A DNA stretch of 48,357 nt, from assembly GCA_900549055.1 (NCBI GenBank), contig URNB01000002.1, positions 1-48,357 of the forward strand, written 5' to 3'. Positions within the stretch are counted from its first letter, which is position 1. Each line of letters starts with the position of its first letter. Source of the DNA: an uncultured Oscillospiraceae bacterium (lineage in GTDB: Bacteria; Bacillota; Clostridia; Oscillospirales; Acutalibacteraceae). Positions 17,622-27,043 of this stretch are shown here, piece after piece. The position numbers and the translations under genes are program-made. The notes beneath the pieces are model-generated. The model saw only the letters and a program-made list of their open reading frames with translations, searched no databases and was not told the origin of the DNA.

Positions 17622-18541
17622 TGAATTCAAAAAGGTTACTAAAAAAGGCGGCTTCTCCGCAGGAGAGTTTTAAGGAAAATTTACCCTGTTACATAATGAT
17701 TGCGCCGTTTATACTCTTGTTTATACTGTTTCTCATTATTCCAATAGCGGCGTCGGTCATGCTGAGCCTGTTTGATTTTGATATGGTTTCCGCACCGAGG
17801 TTTATTGGCTTTACAAATTACTTCCGTATGTTTTTTGACGATGAGGTTTTTGTAACCATAGTTAAAAACACACTGGTTTTAGCCCTTATAACGGGGCCTG
17901 TGGGCTTTGCGCTTTCCTTTGTGCTTGCCTGGTTTTTAAATGAATTTAAGCCCTTTATGCGAACATTGCTTTCTTTTATGTTTTATTGCCCCGCGCTTGT
18001 GGGCAACGCATATTTCATTTGGCAGGTGGCGTTTTCGAGCGACAGCTACGGCTATATGAACAGTCTGCTTTTATCGGCTGGTTTTATAACCGAGCCGATA
18101 AACTGGCTGAAGGACGCGGCGTATGTCACCCCTATAATAATTGTTGTTCAGCTGTGGATGAGCATGGGAGTGGGCTTTCTTGCAAATATTTCCGGCTTGC
18201 AAAATGTTAACGCCGAAATGTACGAGGCGGGTGCGATTGACGGAATACGCAACCGCTGGCAGGAGCTTTGGTATATTACGCTTCCCTCAATGCAGCATAT
18301 ACTGCTGTTCAGTGCGGTAATGCAGATAGCCTCATCCTTTTCAATAAGCCAGCTGCCTATTGCTTTGGCTGGCTATCCGTCTGTTTCAAACTCGGTTGAT
18401 ACGGTAGTATCTTACCTTGCCGATGCGGGAACGGTACGCTATGAAATGGGATATGCTTCCGCAATATCCGTTTTTCTGTTTGCGCTTATGATGCTTACGC
18501 GGGCGGCTATTGCAAAGCTTATAAACAGGGTAGGAAAGTGA
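17621..18541 (+). CDS. Sugar ABC transporter permease (MalF/LplB type)
   Basis: This 306-residue inner-membrane permease of a CUT1 sugar importer has about six membrane segments, beginning MIAPFILLFILFLIIPIAAS. The cytoplasmic coupling (EAA) loop reads EAGAIDGIRNRWQELWYITLP at about residues 204-224. The ATG at 17621 overlaps the previous stop (TGATG) and has GGGGGAGAAGG before it; an alternative TTG directly before it is less likely. The translational overlap ties it to the binding protein upstream. No ATPase gene is nearby, so a shared MsmK-type ATPase from elsewhere is expected. Confidence 0.93.
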   Translation: MNSKRLLKKAASPQESFKENLPCYIMIAPFILLFILFLIIPIAASVMLSLFDFDMVSAPRFIGFTNYFRMFFDDEVFVTIVKNTLVLALITGPVGFALSFVLAWFLNEFKPFMRTLLSFMFYCPALVGNAYFIWQVAFSSDSYGYMNSLLLSAGFITEPINWLKDAAYVTPIIIVVQLWMSMGVGFLANISGLQNVNAEMYEAGAIDGIRNRWQELWYITLPSMQHILLFSAVMQIASSFSISQLPIALAGYPSVSNSVDTVVSYLADAGTVRYEMGYASAISVFLFALMMLTRAAIAKLINRVGK

Positions 18542-18551
18542 GGCGCTTAAT

Positions 18552-19469
18552 ATGACAAACACAGCTTCAAAGCAAAAAAAATATAAGCGCCTGGCTTTAC
18601 GCTGCTCAGGCTCTGTTTCTCAAAGCAAAAGGTATACCCGCTCAAGGGTGGGCAATGTGGTTTATGTGGTTTTTTTGCTGCTGTTCGGAATTTTCTCGGT
18701 TTTGCCGCTTATTTACTGCATAACAACCTCGTTTAAGCCGCTTGATGAGCTTATGATTTTCCCGCCGCGGTTTTTGGTTACAAGACCTACCGCGCAGAAT
18801 TACCTTGCGCTGCCCGGGCTGCTTTCCAATCTTCGCATACCGCTTTCAAGGTATATTTTCAACAGCGTTTTTATTTCGTTTGTTACAACGGTCCTGTATG
18901 TTTTTATATCAACCATGGCGGCGTTTGTGCTTACAAAATCGCATATTAAAGGGAAAAAGCTGATTTTCAAATCAATTCAGTACGCCCTGCTTTTCAATGC
19001 CTTTACCCTTGCAATACCGCAGTACCTTATATTTTCATATTTGAAAATGATAGACACCTACTGGGTGTATGTTCTGCCGTATCTCGCCTCTACCATGGGT
19101 GTTTTCCTTATGAAGCAGTACATGGAGGGCAGCGTTCCCGACGCGCTGCTTGAAGCCGCCCGTATAGACGGCGCGGGCTATTTCAGGACCTTTTGGGAAA
19201 TTGTTTTCCCCATGGTTAAGCCCTGCTGTATGACGCTGACCCTCTTTGCCTTCAGGGATGTATGGTCGGGAGTGCCGGGCGGCACTATTTTCAGCGAGGC
19301 GCTGAAAACTCTGCCGGCTATTATGACCCAGATAACCGCAGGCGGCATAGCAAGAGCGGGCAGCGCAATGGCTGTTACCGTTATTATGATGCTGCCTCCC
19401 ATATTGGTTTATATGATATCGCAAAGCAATGTTCTTGAATCTATGAACAGCGCGGGAATAAAGGAATAG
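18552..19469 (+). CDS. Sugar ABC transporter permease (MalG type)
   Basis: This 305-residue permease is the second subunit of the pair. It has a basic N-terminus of about 35 residues, then about six membrane segments starting NVVYVVFLLLFGIFSVLPL, followed by the family-typical ITTSFKPLDEL. The EAA loop is EAARIDGAGYFRTFWEIVFP. It follows the MalF-type gene by ten bases with GTGAGG as a possible RBS. With the gene before it, it probably forms the channel used by the 949-residue binding protein. Confidence 0.93.
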   Translation: MTNTASKQKKYKRLALRCSGSVSQSKRYTRSRVGNVVYVVFLLLFGIFSVLPLIYCITTSFKPLDELMIFPPRFLVTRPTAQNYLALPGLLSNLRIPLSRYIFNSVFISFVTTVLYVFISTMAAFVLTKSHIKGKKLIFKSIQYALLFNAFTLAIPQYLIFSYLKMIDTYWVYVLPYLASTMGVFLMKQYMEGSVPDALLEAARIDGAGYFRTFWEIVFPMVKPCCMTLTLFAFRDVWSGVPGGTIFSEALKTLPAIMTQITAGGIARAGSAMAVTVIMMLPPILVYMISQSNVLESMNSAGIKE

Positions 19470-19478
19470 GAGGAGCTT

Positions 19479-21599
19479 ATGAAAAAAACAGCGTGTTTGT
19501 TACTTTGTATTTTTATGGCTCTATCCGTTTTGGCGACTGTTCCCGCGTCGGCGGTCTCGCCCGAAGGCGACAGTGCCGAAATACCCTATTATACCCATAA
19601 TTATGTTGTTTCGGACAGCTGCAGCGCGCAGCCCGTAAACGCGGTTTACAGTGTTGAAAGGGTGCTTAATTCGGGAAAGCTGGGAATTGAGGCGTTCAGC
19701 GAGCTTAACGATGTATGCACCGATAAAAACGGTGATATTTATATTTTGGACGGCAAGGGCTCGCGCCTTATTATAATCGACGGCAAAAGCTACACCGTAA
19801 AAAACGAGATAAAGGAAATAACTATGCCGGACGGCAGCCGCACCCGCTTTGAGGAGGCAAAGGGCGTTTATGTTCACACCGACGGCAGAATTTATATTGC
19901 CGATACAAAGGCGGGCAGAGTGCTTGTCTGCAACGGCAGCAGCTGTGTAAATGAGATTCTTTTGCCTGAATCCTCCCTTATTCCCGATGACTTTATGTAC
20001 CAGCCGATAAAGGTTACGGTGGATTCGGCGGGATATACATATGTTTTAAGTGACGGCTCTTACTACGGCGCCATACTTTATGCTCCGTCAGGCAAATTTT
20101 TAGGCTTTTACGGCGCTAACAGCGTTAAAAACACGGTTACGCAGTTTATTGCGAAAATGTGGAAAAAGCTCACCTCTACCAATGCCAAGCGTTCGGCTTC
20201 GGCAAGCAGATTGCCGTACCAGTTTACCGACCTTTATGCGGATAAGGATAATTTCATTTATACCGCTACGGGTAAAACCTCGCAGACGCTGCAAACCGGG
20301 CAAATAAGGCAGTTAAGCCCGGGCGGGGCAAATATACTGGATTCGGAGGATACAACCTTCGGCGATTATTATGTGGGAACGGTGGATAACAAGCAGCTTA
20401 CGCCGAATATTGCGGGAATAGCCGTTGATGACAGCGGGTTTATATATTGCTATGATATTTCCTACGGCAGAATATACCTGTATGACAGGGATCTGTTTAT
20501 GCTTGCCGCTTTCGGCGGCGGCGCGGGAAAGGGCGACCAGAAGGGCACATTTTCGGGCATTGCCGGAATAGATTTGCTTGACGGCGGCGACAGAATAGTC
20601 GCGATAGACAGCCACGACCTTGATATAACGGTTTTCAACGTTACCGAATACGGTAAGCTGTTAAAAGGGGCGGATAAGCTTGATATAAACGGCGATTACG
20701 ACAAAACCGGCGAGCTTTGCCGCAAAATACTTGATTGCGACAGCGGAAATATATCGGCGTATTATATTCTTGCAAAATCCGCTATGCAGGAAAAGGATTA
20801 TAAGGCGGCGCTTGAGTACTCAAAAAAGGGTATGTCCAAAAAGCTTTACAGTCAGGCGTTTGATTACCTGCGTAAGGATTGGCTAAAGGCTAATTTCAAT
20901 TGGCTTTTAACCCTGCTTGCCGGTTTGATTGCGGCAGTGACTGCTGTATGCGTGTATGCGAAAAAGCGGCGGTTTGTGCTTATTAAAAACAACGAGATTA
21001 AAAGCGTTATTCGCGCGCCTATGCACCCGGCAGTAGTTTTCGGCGATATAAAGCGCGGCAAGTGCGGGTCTGTAATTGCGGGCACGGCGGTTATGGCGGC
21101 GTTTTATATAACAATGATTTTAAAAACCACCTCAAGCGGTTTTCTTTTCCGCCCGCTTTCTGAAAACAGCATAAACTCGCTGCTTGTTTTTGCAAGAACA
21201 ATAGGCTTTGTTATTCTTTGGAGCGTAACGAACTGGGCAATAGCCACTTTGTTCGGCGGAATAGGCAAGTTCAGGGAAATCTATCTTGTTATAACCTACA
21301 GCCTGTTTCCGGTGGTTATAGGCAATACGGTGTATATAGTTTTCTCGCATATGCTTAATCTTACCGAGGGCGAGTTTCTCACCATATTCCTTGTATTTAC
21401 AGAGCTGCTTGCGGTGTTTATGGTTATAGTAGGCTCTGTAATAATTCACGATATATCGTTCGGGAGATTTGTAGGCATAGCGGTTATGACGATACTCGGA
21501 ATGCTGATAGTTATATTCATAGGCATACTTACCGTTTTGCTTTTGCAGCAGGCAGTAAGCTTTGCCGGCACAATAATCCGCGAAATATTCTTCAGGTAA
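19479..21599 (+). CDS. NHL-type beta-propeller, TPR-like and Yip1-domain membrane protein
   Basis: This 706-residue protein has a signal peptide (to about VPASAVS). An extracytoplasmic beta-propeller spans about residues 60-395, built of NHL-like blades (ICVDxxGxIYIxD-type pattern, e.g. DVCTDKNGDIYILD, VTVDSAGYTYVLSD, IAVDDSGFIYCYD). A TPR-like helical pair is at about 400-450 (ISAYYILAKSAMQEKDYKAALEYSKKG). One membrane helix (about 470-490) and a five-helix Yip1-type membrane domain from about 505 to the end follow. An AGGAGG precedes the ATG. Proteins of this make-up are known beside sugar ABC transporters and DUF5696 proteins in Firmicutes, and here a DUF5696-type gene comes next. The function is unknown; a link between the outer glycan machinery and the membrane is a guess. 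Confidence 0.75.
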   Translation: MKKTACLLLCIFMALSVLATVPASAVSPEGDSAEIPYYTHNYVVSDSCSAQPVNAVYSVERVLNSGKLGIEAFSELNDVCTDKNGDIYILDGKGSRLIIIDGKSYTVKNEIKEITMPDGSRTRFEEAKGVYVHTDGRIYIADTKAGRVLVCNGSSCVNEILLPESSLIPDDFMYQPIKVTVDSAGYTYVLSDGSYYGAILYAPSGKFLGFYGANSVKNTVTQFIAKMWKKLTSTNAKRSASASRLPYQFTDLYADKDNFIYTATGKTSQTLQTGQIRQLSPGGANILDSEDTTFGDYYVGTVDNKQLTPNIAGIAVDDSGFIYCYDISYGRIYLYDRDLFMLAAFGGGAGKGDQKGTFSGIAGIDLLDGGDRIVAIDSHDLDITVFNVTEYGKLLKGADKLDINGDYDKTGELCRKILDCDSGNISAYYILAKSAMQEKDYKAALEYSKKGMSKKLYSQAFDYLRKDWLKANFNWLLTLLAGLIAAVTAVCVYAKKRRFVLIKNNEIKSVIRAPMHPAVVFGDIKRGKCGSVIAGTAVMAAFYITMILKTTSSGFLFRPLSENSINSLLVFARTIGFVILWSVTNWAIATLFGGIGKFREIYLVITYSLFPVVIGNTVYIVFSHMLNLTEGEFLTIFLVFTELLAVFMVIVGSVIIHDISFGRFVGIAVMTILGMLIVIFIGILTVLLLQQAVSFAGTIIREIFFR

Positions 21600-21613
21600 C
21601 GGGAGGGAAAAGA

Positions 21614-23815
21614 ATGTTTAAAAAAATTATTGCTTTTATAACAGTGCTTTCCCTCTCGGCGGCACTTTGTGCCTGCGGGGGAGAAAAAAGTGCCGTAAAG
21701 CGCTTTAATTCCAAGCACGAAAAAAAGCTGTCCCAAAGCTTTACCGCGGCAGAAAACGAAAGCTATTCGCTTTCGTGGGACAGCGAGCATTACAGGGTTT
21801 TGCTTACGGATAAGCGCAGCGGCAGAGTGTGGTCAACCTTGCCGTCGGGCTTACAGGAGCTGCGCTACGATGAGGACGGCTTTGAAGAAAACAACCACCC
21901 GCACACCGAAACCCCGCTGACGCTGGAATATGTTGACCCGGAAACGCTGCAAATTGAGCTTTTATATGCTTACACCGGCAGTCTTAAAAAGGGCGACTAT
22001 GCAATTGAACAGCTGAAAGACGGGCTTGAAATAACCTATTATTTTTCAAAGCAGGAAATTTCCGTTCCGGTGAAATATACGCTTTTGGCAGACGGGATGA
22101 ATATTTCGGTAGACCCAAATAAAATAACCGAGAACGAGGAATATATTTACAGAATTATCCTATCGCCGTTTTTTGCCTCGGCTGAAAACACCGCGCAGGA
22201 GGATTATCTCTTTGTGCCCTCGGGCAGCGGCGCGCTTATTTACCCGCGCGATTGGTCGGCCGATACAAGCTACACCGCTTCATATCCCGTTTACGGCACC
22301 GACCTTGTTTCGGAAAGCATAAAAAGCGGCAATGTAAATAATACCGAGCCTGTAAGACTACCCGTATTCGGGGCGAAAACCGGAGCGGACGCAGTTTGCG
22401 GCATTATTGAGGACGGTGCCGAATGTGCCAGCATAGAGTGCAATGTGGGCAACACAAGCTACGGCTATTCATCGGCTTACGCGGCTTTTCAGATAAGGGG
22501 ATTTTTCTCAAACACATATTCAAAAAACACCGTATCGTCAAAGCTTTCGGTAAGCTATTATCCGCTTGCCGGCAAAAATGCAAATTATATCGGCATGGCT
22601 GACAGATACCGAAAATACCTTGCGGAAAAATACGGGCTTAAAGAAACAACCGGGGACACCGCATTGAGCCTTAAGCTTATAGGCGGAACTCATGTTTCCG
22701 CACAGGCGCTGGGCGTGCCGTATAACAAGCTGTTTGTAACCACATCGCTTAAGGAAGCCGAAAATATTGTGGAAAAAATTCACGGTAAAACCAGTATTTC
22801 TCCGGCGGTTCAGCTTGTGGGATACGGCGAATCGGGCATCGATACCGATAGGATAGGCGGCGGTTATAAGGTTGCCGCGACCGTCGGCGGTAAAAAGCAG
22901 CTGAAATCGCTTGCGGAATTTTGCGAAAGTATAAATTCACCGCTTTATTTTGATTTTGATATAGTCTACTTTGCGCGCTCGGGCGGCGGAATAAGAAAAA
23001 TGTTCGATTACGCCGTAACCCCAGTGGGGCAGAGGGCGCTGCGCTATAAAACCGAATTCGGCACGGGAAACGGATATGCAAATAAGGAATATTTCATAAT
23101 GCGCGAAAAGCTTGCTTCGGCAGGTGAAAAATCGGCGGATACGGTGAAAAAACTGGGGCTTGACGGTTTATCCTTTAATACCGCATCTGCCGGCGCGTAT
23201 TCCGATTACGCCGACAGAAAGTATTATGTGAAATCGGGCTTCGCGGCGGATTACGCCGCCATTGCGGAGAAATGCCGCAGAAGCGGGCTGAAGCTGCTCG
23301 GCGATAACGCAAACGCATATTCGGCGGTTTATTCATCGCTTATTACCTGCGCGCCCACGCAATCGGCTGAAAACGATTTGTTTACGGCGGATATACCGTT
23401 TTACGAAATTGTCTTCAAGGGCTATGTGCCGATGACGGCGGACGCCGTAAATCTCTCGGTTGAGCCGAAAACCGCCGTTCTGCGCGCCGCCGAGGCGGGC
23501 TGTGGGCTTAGCTACACGCTGACCGCACGGTATGATAAATCGCTTATGACAGCCAAGCAGACACTTTACCACAGCACGGTGTTTTCGGGGCTGGATGGCG
23601 GAATTTATGAAACGGTTGCCGCCTATAACGCTTACTTTGAAAGCATTAAAAACGCAAAAATCATATCGCATAAAATTCTTGAAAACGGGCTTCGCAAAAC
23701 AGAGTTTGATAACGGAACCGCCGTTTATGTAAATTACGGCTCGACGAGGCTTACAAGCGAGGCGGGCGAGGTTGCCGCCGGCTCGTATATTTTCACAAAG
23801 GGGGAGAAGAAATGA
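21614..23815 (+). CDS. DUF5696-type lipoprotein, possible glycoside hydrolase-like
   Basis: This 733-residue lipoprotein (lipobox ALCAC, Cys at about residue 21) sits outside the membrane. Residues about 45-330 look like an all-beta domain (SLSWDSEHYRVLLTDKRSG, VKYTLLADGMNISVDP). From about 330 on, the alternating helix/strand pattern with SPLYFDFDIVYFARSGGG, KKLGLDGLSFNTASAG and RSGLKLLGDNANAYS suggests a TIM-barrel like those of glycoside hydrolases, without a catalytic pair I can name. I match it to the DUF5696 family from memory of its neighbours (Yip1 protein and sugar ABC genes). GGAGGG precedes the ATG, and its stop overlaps the start of the next permease (ATGA). Confidence 0.7.
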   Translation: MFKKIIAFITVLSLSAALCACGGEKSAVKRFNSKHEKKLSQSFTAAENESYSLSWDSEHYRVLLTDKRSGRVWSTLPSGLQELRYDEDGFEENNHPHTETPLTLEYVDPETLQIELLYAYTGSLKKGDYAIEQLKDGLEITYYFSKQEISVPVKYTLLADGMNISVDPNKITENEEYIYRIILSPFFASAENTAQEDYLFVPSGSGALIYPRDWSADTSYTASYPVYGTDLVSESIKSGNVNNTEPVRLPVFGAKTGADAVCGIIEDGAECASIECNVGNTSYGYSSAYAAFQIRGFFSNTYSKNTVSSKLSVSYYPLAGKNANYIGMADRYRKYLAEKYGLKETTGDTALSLKLIGGTHVSAQALGVPYNKLFVTTSLKEAENIVEKIHGKTSISPAVQLVGYGESGIDTDRIGGGYKVAATVGGKKQLKSLAEFCESINSPLYFDFDIVYFARSGGGIRKMFDYAVTPVGQRALRYKTEFGTGNGYANKEYFIMREKLASAGEKSADTVKKLGLDGLSFNTASAGAYSDYADRKYYVKSGFAADYAAIAEKCRRSGLKLLGDNANAYSAVYSSLITCAPTQSAENDLFTADIPFYEIVFKGYVPMTADAVNLSVEPKTAVLRAAEAGCGLSYTLTARYDKSLMTAKQTLYHSTVFSGLDGGIYETVAAYNAYFESIKNAKIISHKILENGLRKTEFDNGTAVYVNYGSTRLTSEAGEVAAGSYIFTKGEKK

Positions 23816-24708
23816 AGGTAAAACGCAATTGCGGAATTACGACACTGAAAGCAAAATATTTTTGGATATGCGTAACTCCGTGGGCAATAGGGCTTGTTTT
23901 GTTTTTCATTCTCCCTATAGTTCAGTCACTCATTTATTCCTTTTGTTCGGTTAAGCTGTTGAGCGGCGGGGTGGCGCTGCAATTTCAGGGCCTTAAAAAC
24001 TTTAAATACATATTTGCCGAAAACGCGGATTACACCGATTACATTGCGCAGGCGTTCATCAAGTTTGCATATTCCTTCCCCATAATTCTTATATTGAGCC
24101 TTATTTTGGCGCTTATGCTTAATCAGGACTTTAAGGGCAGAATATTCTTCCGCGCGCTGTATTTCCTGCCGGTCATAATAGCGAGCGGAGCGGTTTTGAA
24201 AACCATACTTTCTTCAACTGCCTCGGGGCTTTCAAGTATGCAGCAGGATGAAAGCATAGCGATGGAAATGTTCAATGTAACGGAGCTTGTGGACAGCATA
24301 GGTCTGCCGGCGCAAATGAGTGCGTATTTCACCAAGATAATCGACGGAATAACGGGGCTTATTTGGAACTGCGGAATCCAGACCGTTCTGTTTATTGCGG
24401 GTATGCAGGCGATCCCCTCGCTGCTTTATGAGGTTTCAAAGGTTGAGGGCGCTACAAAATGGGAGGAATTTTGGTTTATAACTCTGCCCATGCTTTCGCG
24501 CGTTATATTGCTGGTTTCGGTATTTACGGCGGTAGAGCTGGTAACCGATTCCACCAATCCTATAATGGATCTTGCTTACAGCTTTATGCAATCGCAGTTT
24601 TACGGTGAAAGCTCCGCAATGCTTTGGAGCTATTTTGCGGTTGTGGGCGCGGCCATCGCGCTGCTGCTCGGGCTATATAAAAAGCTTTGTATGAACAGGT
24701 GGGAATGA
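23812..24708 (+). CDS. Sugar ABC transporter permease (MalF type), second system
   Basis: This 298-residue membrane protein has about six helices, starting WAIGLVLFFILPIVQSLIYS. The EAA loop is diverged (EVSKVEGATKWEEFWFITLP, about residues 210-229). It overlaps the DUF5696 gene by four bases (ATGA), with GGGGAGAAG as RBS. A long insert between helices (about residues 135-170, with SSMQQDESIAMEMF) is unusual compared with the first MalF-type gene. It probably works with the next gene and with the lipoprotein encoded at 2318. Confidence 0.9.
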   Translation: MKVKRNCGITTLKAKYFWICVTPWAIGLVLFFILPIVQSLIYSFCSVKLLSGGVALQFQGLKNFKYIFAENADYTDYIAQAFIKFAYSFPIILILSLILALMLNQDFKGRIFFRALYFLPVIIASGAVLKTILSSTASGLSSMQQDESIAMEMFNVTELVDSIGLPAQMSAYFTKIIDGITGLIWNCGIQTVLFIAGMQAIPSLLYEVSKVEGATKWEEFWFITLPMLSRVILLVSVFTAVELVTDSTNPIMDLAYSFMQSQFYGESSAMLWSYFAVVGAAIALLLGLYKKLCMNRWE

Positions 24709-24710
24709 GT

Positions 24711-25667
24711 ATGAACAGGTTAAAAAGCTGCAGTTCAAAAAAAGCGGCGGCACGGTCAAAGAGCTTTCTTTATTCGCTTTTCAGGCTGGCGCTGCTTATA
24801 GCCATAGGATATCTTGTAATTTACCCGGTCATATATATGATTTCCTCCTCGGTAAAAACTCCGGCGGGGTATCTTGACCGCAGTGTTATTTATATTCCCA
24901 AGGAAATAACCTTTAAGTATTACAAAACGGCGGCGCAAACGATCGATTATTGGAACGCCTTTAAATCGACCCTGCTTTATGAGTGCGTTTCCGCGGCAAT
25001 AGAAATACTTATGTGCTCCTTTATAGCCTACGGTATGGCGCGATTTAAGGCGCGCGGCAAGGGAGTATTTAACGCCCTTCTAATATTGCTTATTCTCATT
25101 CCCTCGCAGATGATAGTTGTTCCTATGATGATGAACTACTCAAAGCTTGATATTCTCGGAATATTCGGGCTGTTAAATAAGCTTACGGGAGTCGATCTGC
25201 GGGTGAATATTCTCGGAACGCCAATGACCTTTTATCTGCCGTCGCTGTTCGGAGTAGGTCTGCGCTCGGGCGTGCTTATATATATTTACATTCAGTTTTT
25301 CAAAGGTCTGCCGGGCGAGCTTGAGGAAGCGGCCTGGATAGACGGCGCAGGGCTTTTCAAAACATTTTTCTCAATAGCCGTGCCGTCCTCCTCGGTTGTT
25401 TTTACAACCGTTACGATTTTCGCGCTCGTGTGGCATTGGAACGATTATTACCTGGCAATAATGTATCTATCGGATAATTTCCCGCTGGCGGTTAAGATCT
25501 ACGATATAAAAAATCTGCTTACGGTTCAGAAAATATGGGACGGCTATCCGGCGATCTCCACAAAGTGCGCCGCCTGCTTTATGTTCATTCTCCCGCTGCT
25601 TTTGGTTTATCTTGTTTTGCAGCGGAAATTTGTAAAGAGCATAGACCGCGTGGGTATAACAGGCTAA
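24711..25667 (+). CDS. Sugar ABC transporter permease (MalG type), second system
   Basis: This permease of about 318 residues has six membrane segments and the EAA loop EEAAWIDGAGLFKTFFSIAVP. I prefer the ATG at 24711 because AGGTGGGA (24697-24704) lies seven bases upstream; an ATG at 24705 overlaps the previous stop but is too close to that site, and a TTG at 24687 is inside the previous gene. The start region carries a 10-bp direct repeat (ATGAACAGGT at 24691 and 24711). The C-terminus ends with the family-typical QRKFVKSIDRVGITG. Confidence 0.9.
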   Translation: MNRLKSCSSKKAAARSKSFLYSLFRLALLIAIGYLVIYPVIYMISSSVKTPAGYLDRSVIYIPKEITFKYYKTAAQTIDYWNAFKSTLLYECVSAAIEILMCSFIAYGMARFKARGKGVFNALLILLILIPSQMIVVPMMMNYSKLDILGIFGLLNKLTGVDLRVNILGTPMTFYLPSLFGVGLRSGVLIYIYIQFFKGLPGELEEAAWIDGAGLFKTFFSIAVPSSSVVFTTVTIFALVWHWNDYYLAIMYLSDNFPLAVKIYDIKNLLTVQKIWDGYPAISTKCAACFMFILPLLLVYLVLQRKFVKSIDRVGITG

Positions 25668-25700
25668 AAATTACATAAATATCGGAAAGGGCAAGAAATT

Positions 25701-26999
25701 ATGACAGACGTTTTTAATATAAAAGGCTTTGATTTCCCCGATGGCTTTCTTTGGGGCAGCTCAACCGCCGCTCACCAAATAGAGGGCGATAACATTTATT
25801 CAAGCAACTGGTACAACGAGCAGAAAAAGGTTGCTGCCGGCTGGAACGGCGAGGCGTCGGGTAAAGCCTGCAACCATTACAATATGGTGGAGGAGGACGC
25901 CGAGCTGCTGACAGACCTCGGTCACAGGGCGTTCAGAATGGGCGTTGAATGGGCGCGCATTGAGCCGCACGAGGGCGAGTTTTGCAAGGAGGCTGCCGAG
26001 CATTATGTAAGGGAGCTGGCACTGCTTAAGGAAAAAGGACTTAAAACCTTTGTAACGCTGGTGCATTTCTCCGTGCCGAAATGGTTTGCGGATAAGGGCG
26101 ATTTTCAGTCGCTCGATAACATGAAATACTTTGAAAGGTATTTAAATTATATTTTACCGCAGATTTCTCCGTATGTTGACTTTTGGAATGTTATAAACGA
26201 ATTTAATTTGGGACTTTCCGAAAAGCAGCTCACCCATAAATTCAACAGCGTTTTATACCATGCACGCGGCTATCACATTATAAAGCAGTATTCAAATAAG
26301 CCCGTAAGCTCTGCGCACGCGCTTGTTCAGTATTACGGCAAGCGGCAGAACGACCCGTTTGACCTTGCCGTTCAGCATTATAAGGACGCAGTTGACCATG
26401 AATTTTTCTTTCACGCTATGCGCACCGGCGAGCTGGTAGTTCCCGGAAAGGACGCTGTATTTGATAAGGAAATTAAAAATACCGCGGATTTTTGGTCGAT
26501 AAACCTTTACACGCGTGAAATGGTTGACGCACGCAAGGCGAATTTTTCGAGCAAGCGTTACCCATTCACCGAAACCAGAATGCTGCCTATGCATTTTTAT
26601 TTGGATGAGTTTTTTCCCGAGTGTATGATTCATAACCTGACAAGGCTTATGGATAAGCCGGTTTATATAACCGAAAACGGCTGCTCGTGCGATAACGATG
26701 ATTTCAGAATAGTTTATCTTACCGAGTACCTTTGCGCCCTGAGCGAGGCGATAAAGGCGGGGGTTGATGTGAGGGGTTATCTTTATTGGTCGCTGCTCGA
26801 TAATTACGAATGGTGGACCTTCATACCGCGTTTCGGGCTTGTGAGCGTTGATAAAGAGAATAACTTTAAGCGTATACCTAAGCCCAGTGCATATTTTTAC
26901 AAAGAAATAATAGAAAACAACGGCTTTAAGCCGGAAATGCTGAAAAAATATCTTAAGGAAATGCCGAGGGTTGACGCCTCTCTGCCTATTTTACTGTAG
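25701..26999 (+). CDS. GH1 family beta-glycosidase, cytoplasmic
   Basis: This 432-residue enzyme without a signal peptide probably hydrolyses imported beta-linked oligosaccharides. The GH1 N-terminal signature is FPDGFLWGSSTAAHQIEGD. The acid/base Glu167 lies in VINEFN (usual NEP is here NEF), and the nucleophile Glu325 in YITENG. YLYWSLLDNYEWWTFIPRFGLV is the expected C-terminal signature with the substrate-binding Trp residues. It is slightly short for the family (usually about 450-480). GGAAAGGG precedes the ATG. It follows the second permease pair by about 30 bases and is the first intracellular degrading enzyme of the cluster. Substrate could be beta-glucoside or beta-galactoside. Confidence 0.93.
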   Translation: MTDVFNIKGFDFPDGFLWGSSTAAHQIEGDNIYSSNWYNEQKKVAAGWNGEASGKACNHYNMVEEDAELLTDLGHRAFRMGVEWARIEPHEGEFCKEAAEHYVRELALLKEKGLKTFVTLVHFSVPKWFADKGDFQSLDNMKYFERYLNYILPQISPYVDFWNVINEFNLGLSEKQLTHKFNSVLYHARGYHIIKQYSNKPVSSAHALVQYYGKRQNDPFDLAVQHYKDAVDHEFFFHAMRTGELVVPGKDAVFDKEIKNTADFWSINLYTREMVDARKANFSSKRYPFTETRMLPMHFYLDEFFPECMIHNLTRLMDKPVYITENGCSCDNDDFRIVYLTEYLCALSEAIKAGVDVRGYLYWSLLDNYEWWTFIPRFGLVSVDKENNFKRIPKPSAYFYKEIIENNGFKPEMLKKYLKEMPRVDASLPILL

Positions 27000-27043
27000 C
27001 CTGATTGTATTGTCTGAGCATTAAACTTTCAAGGGGAATGATT

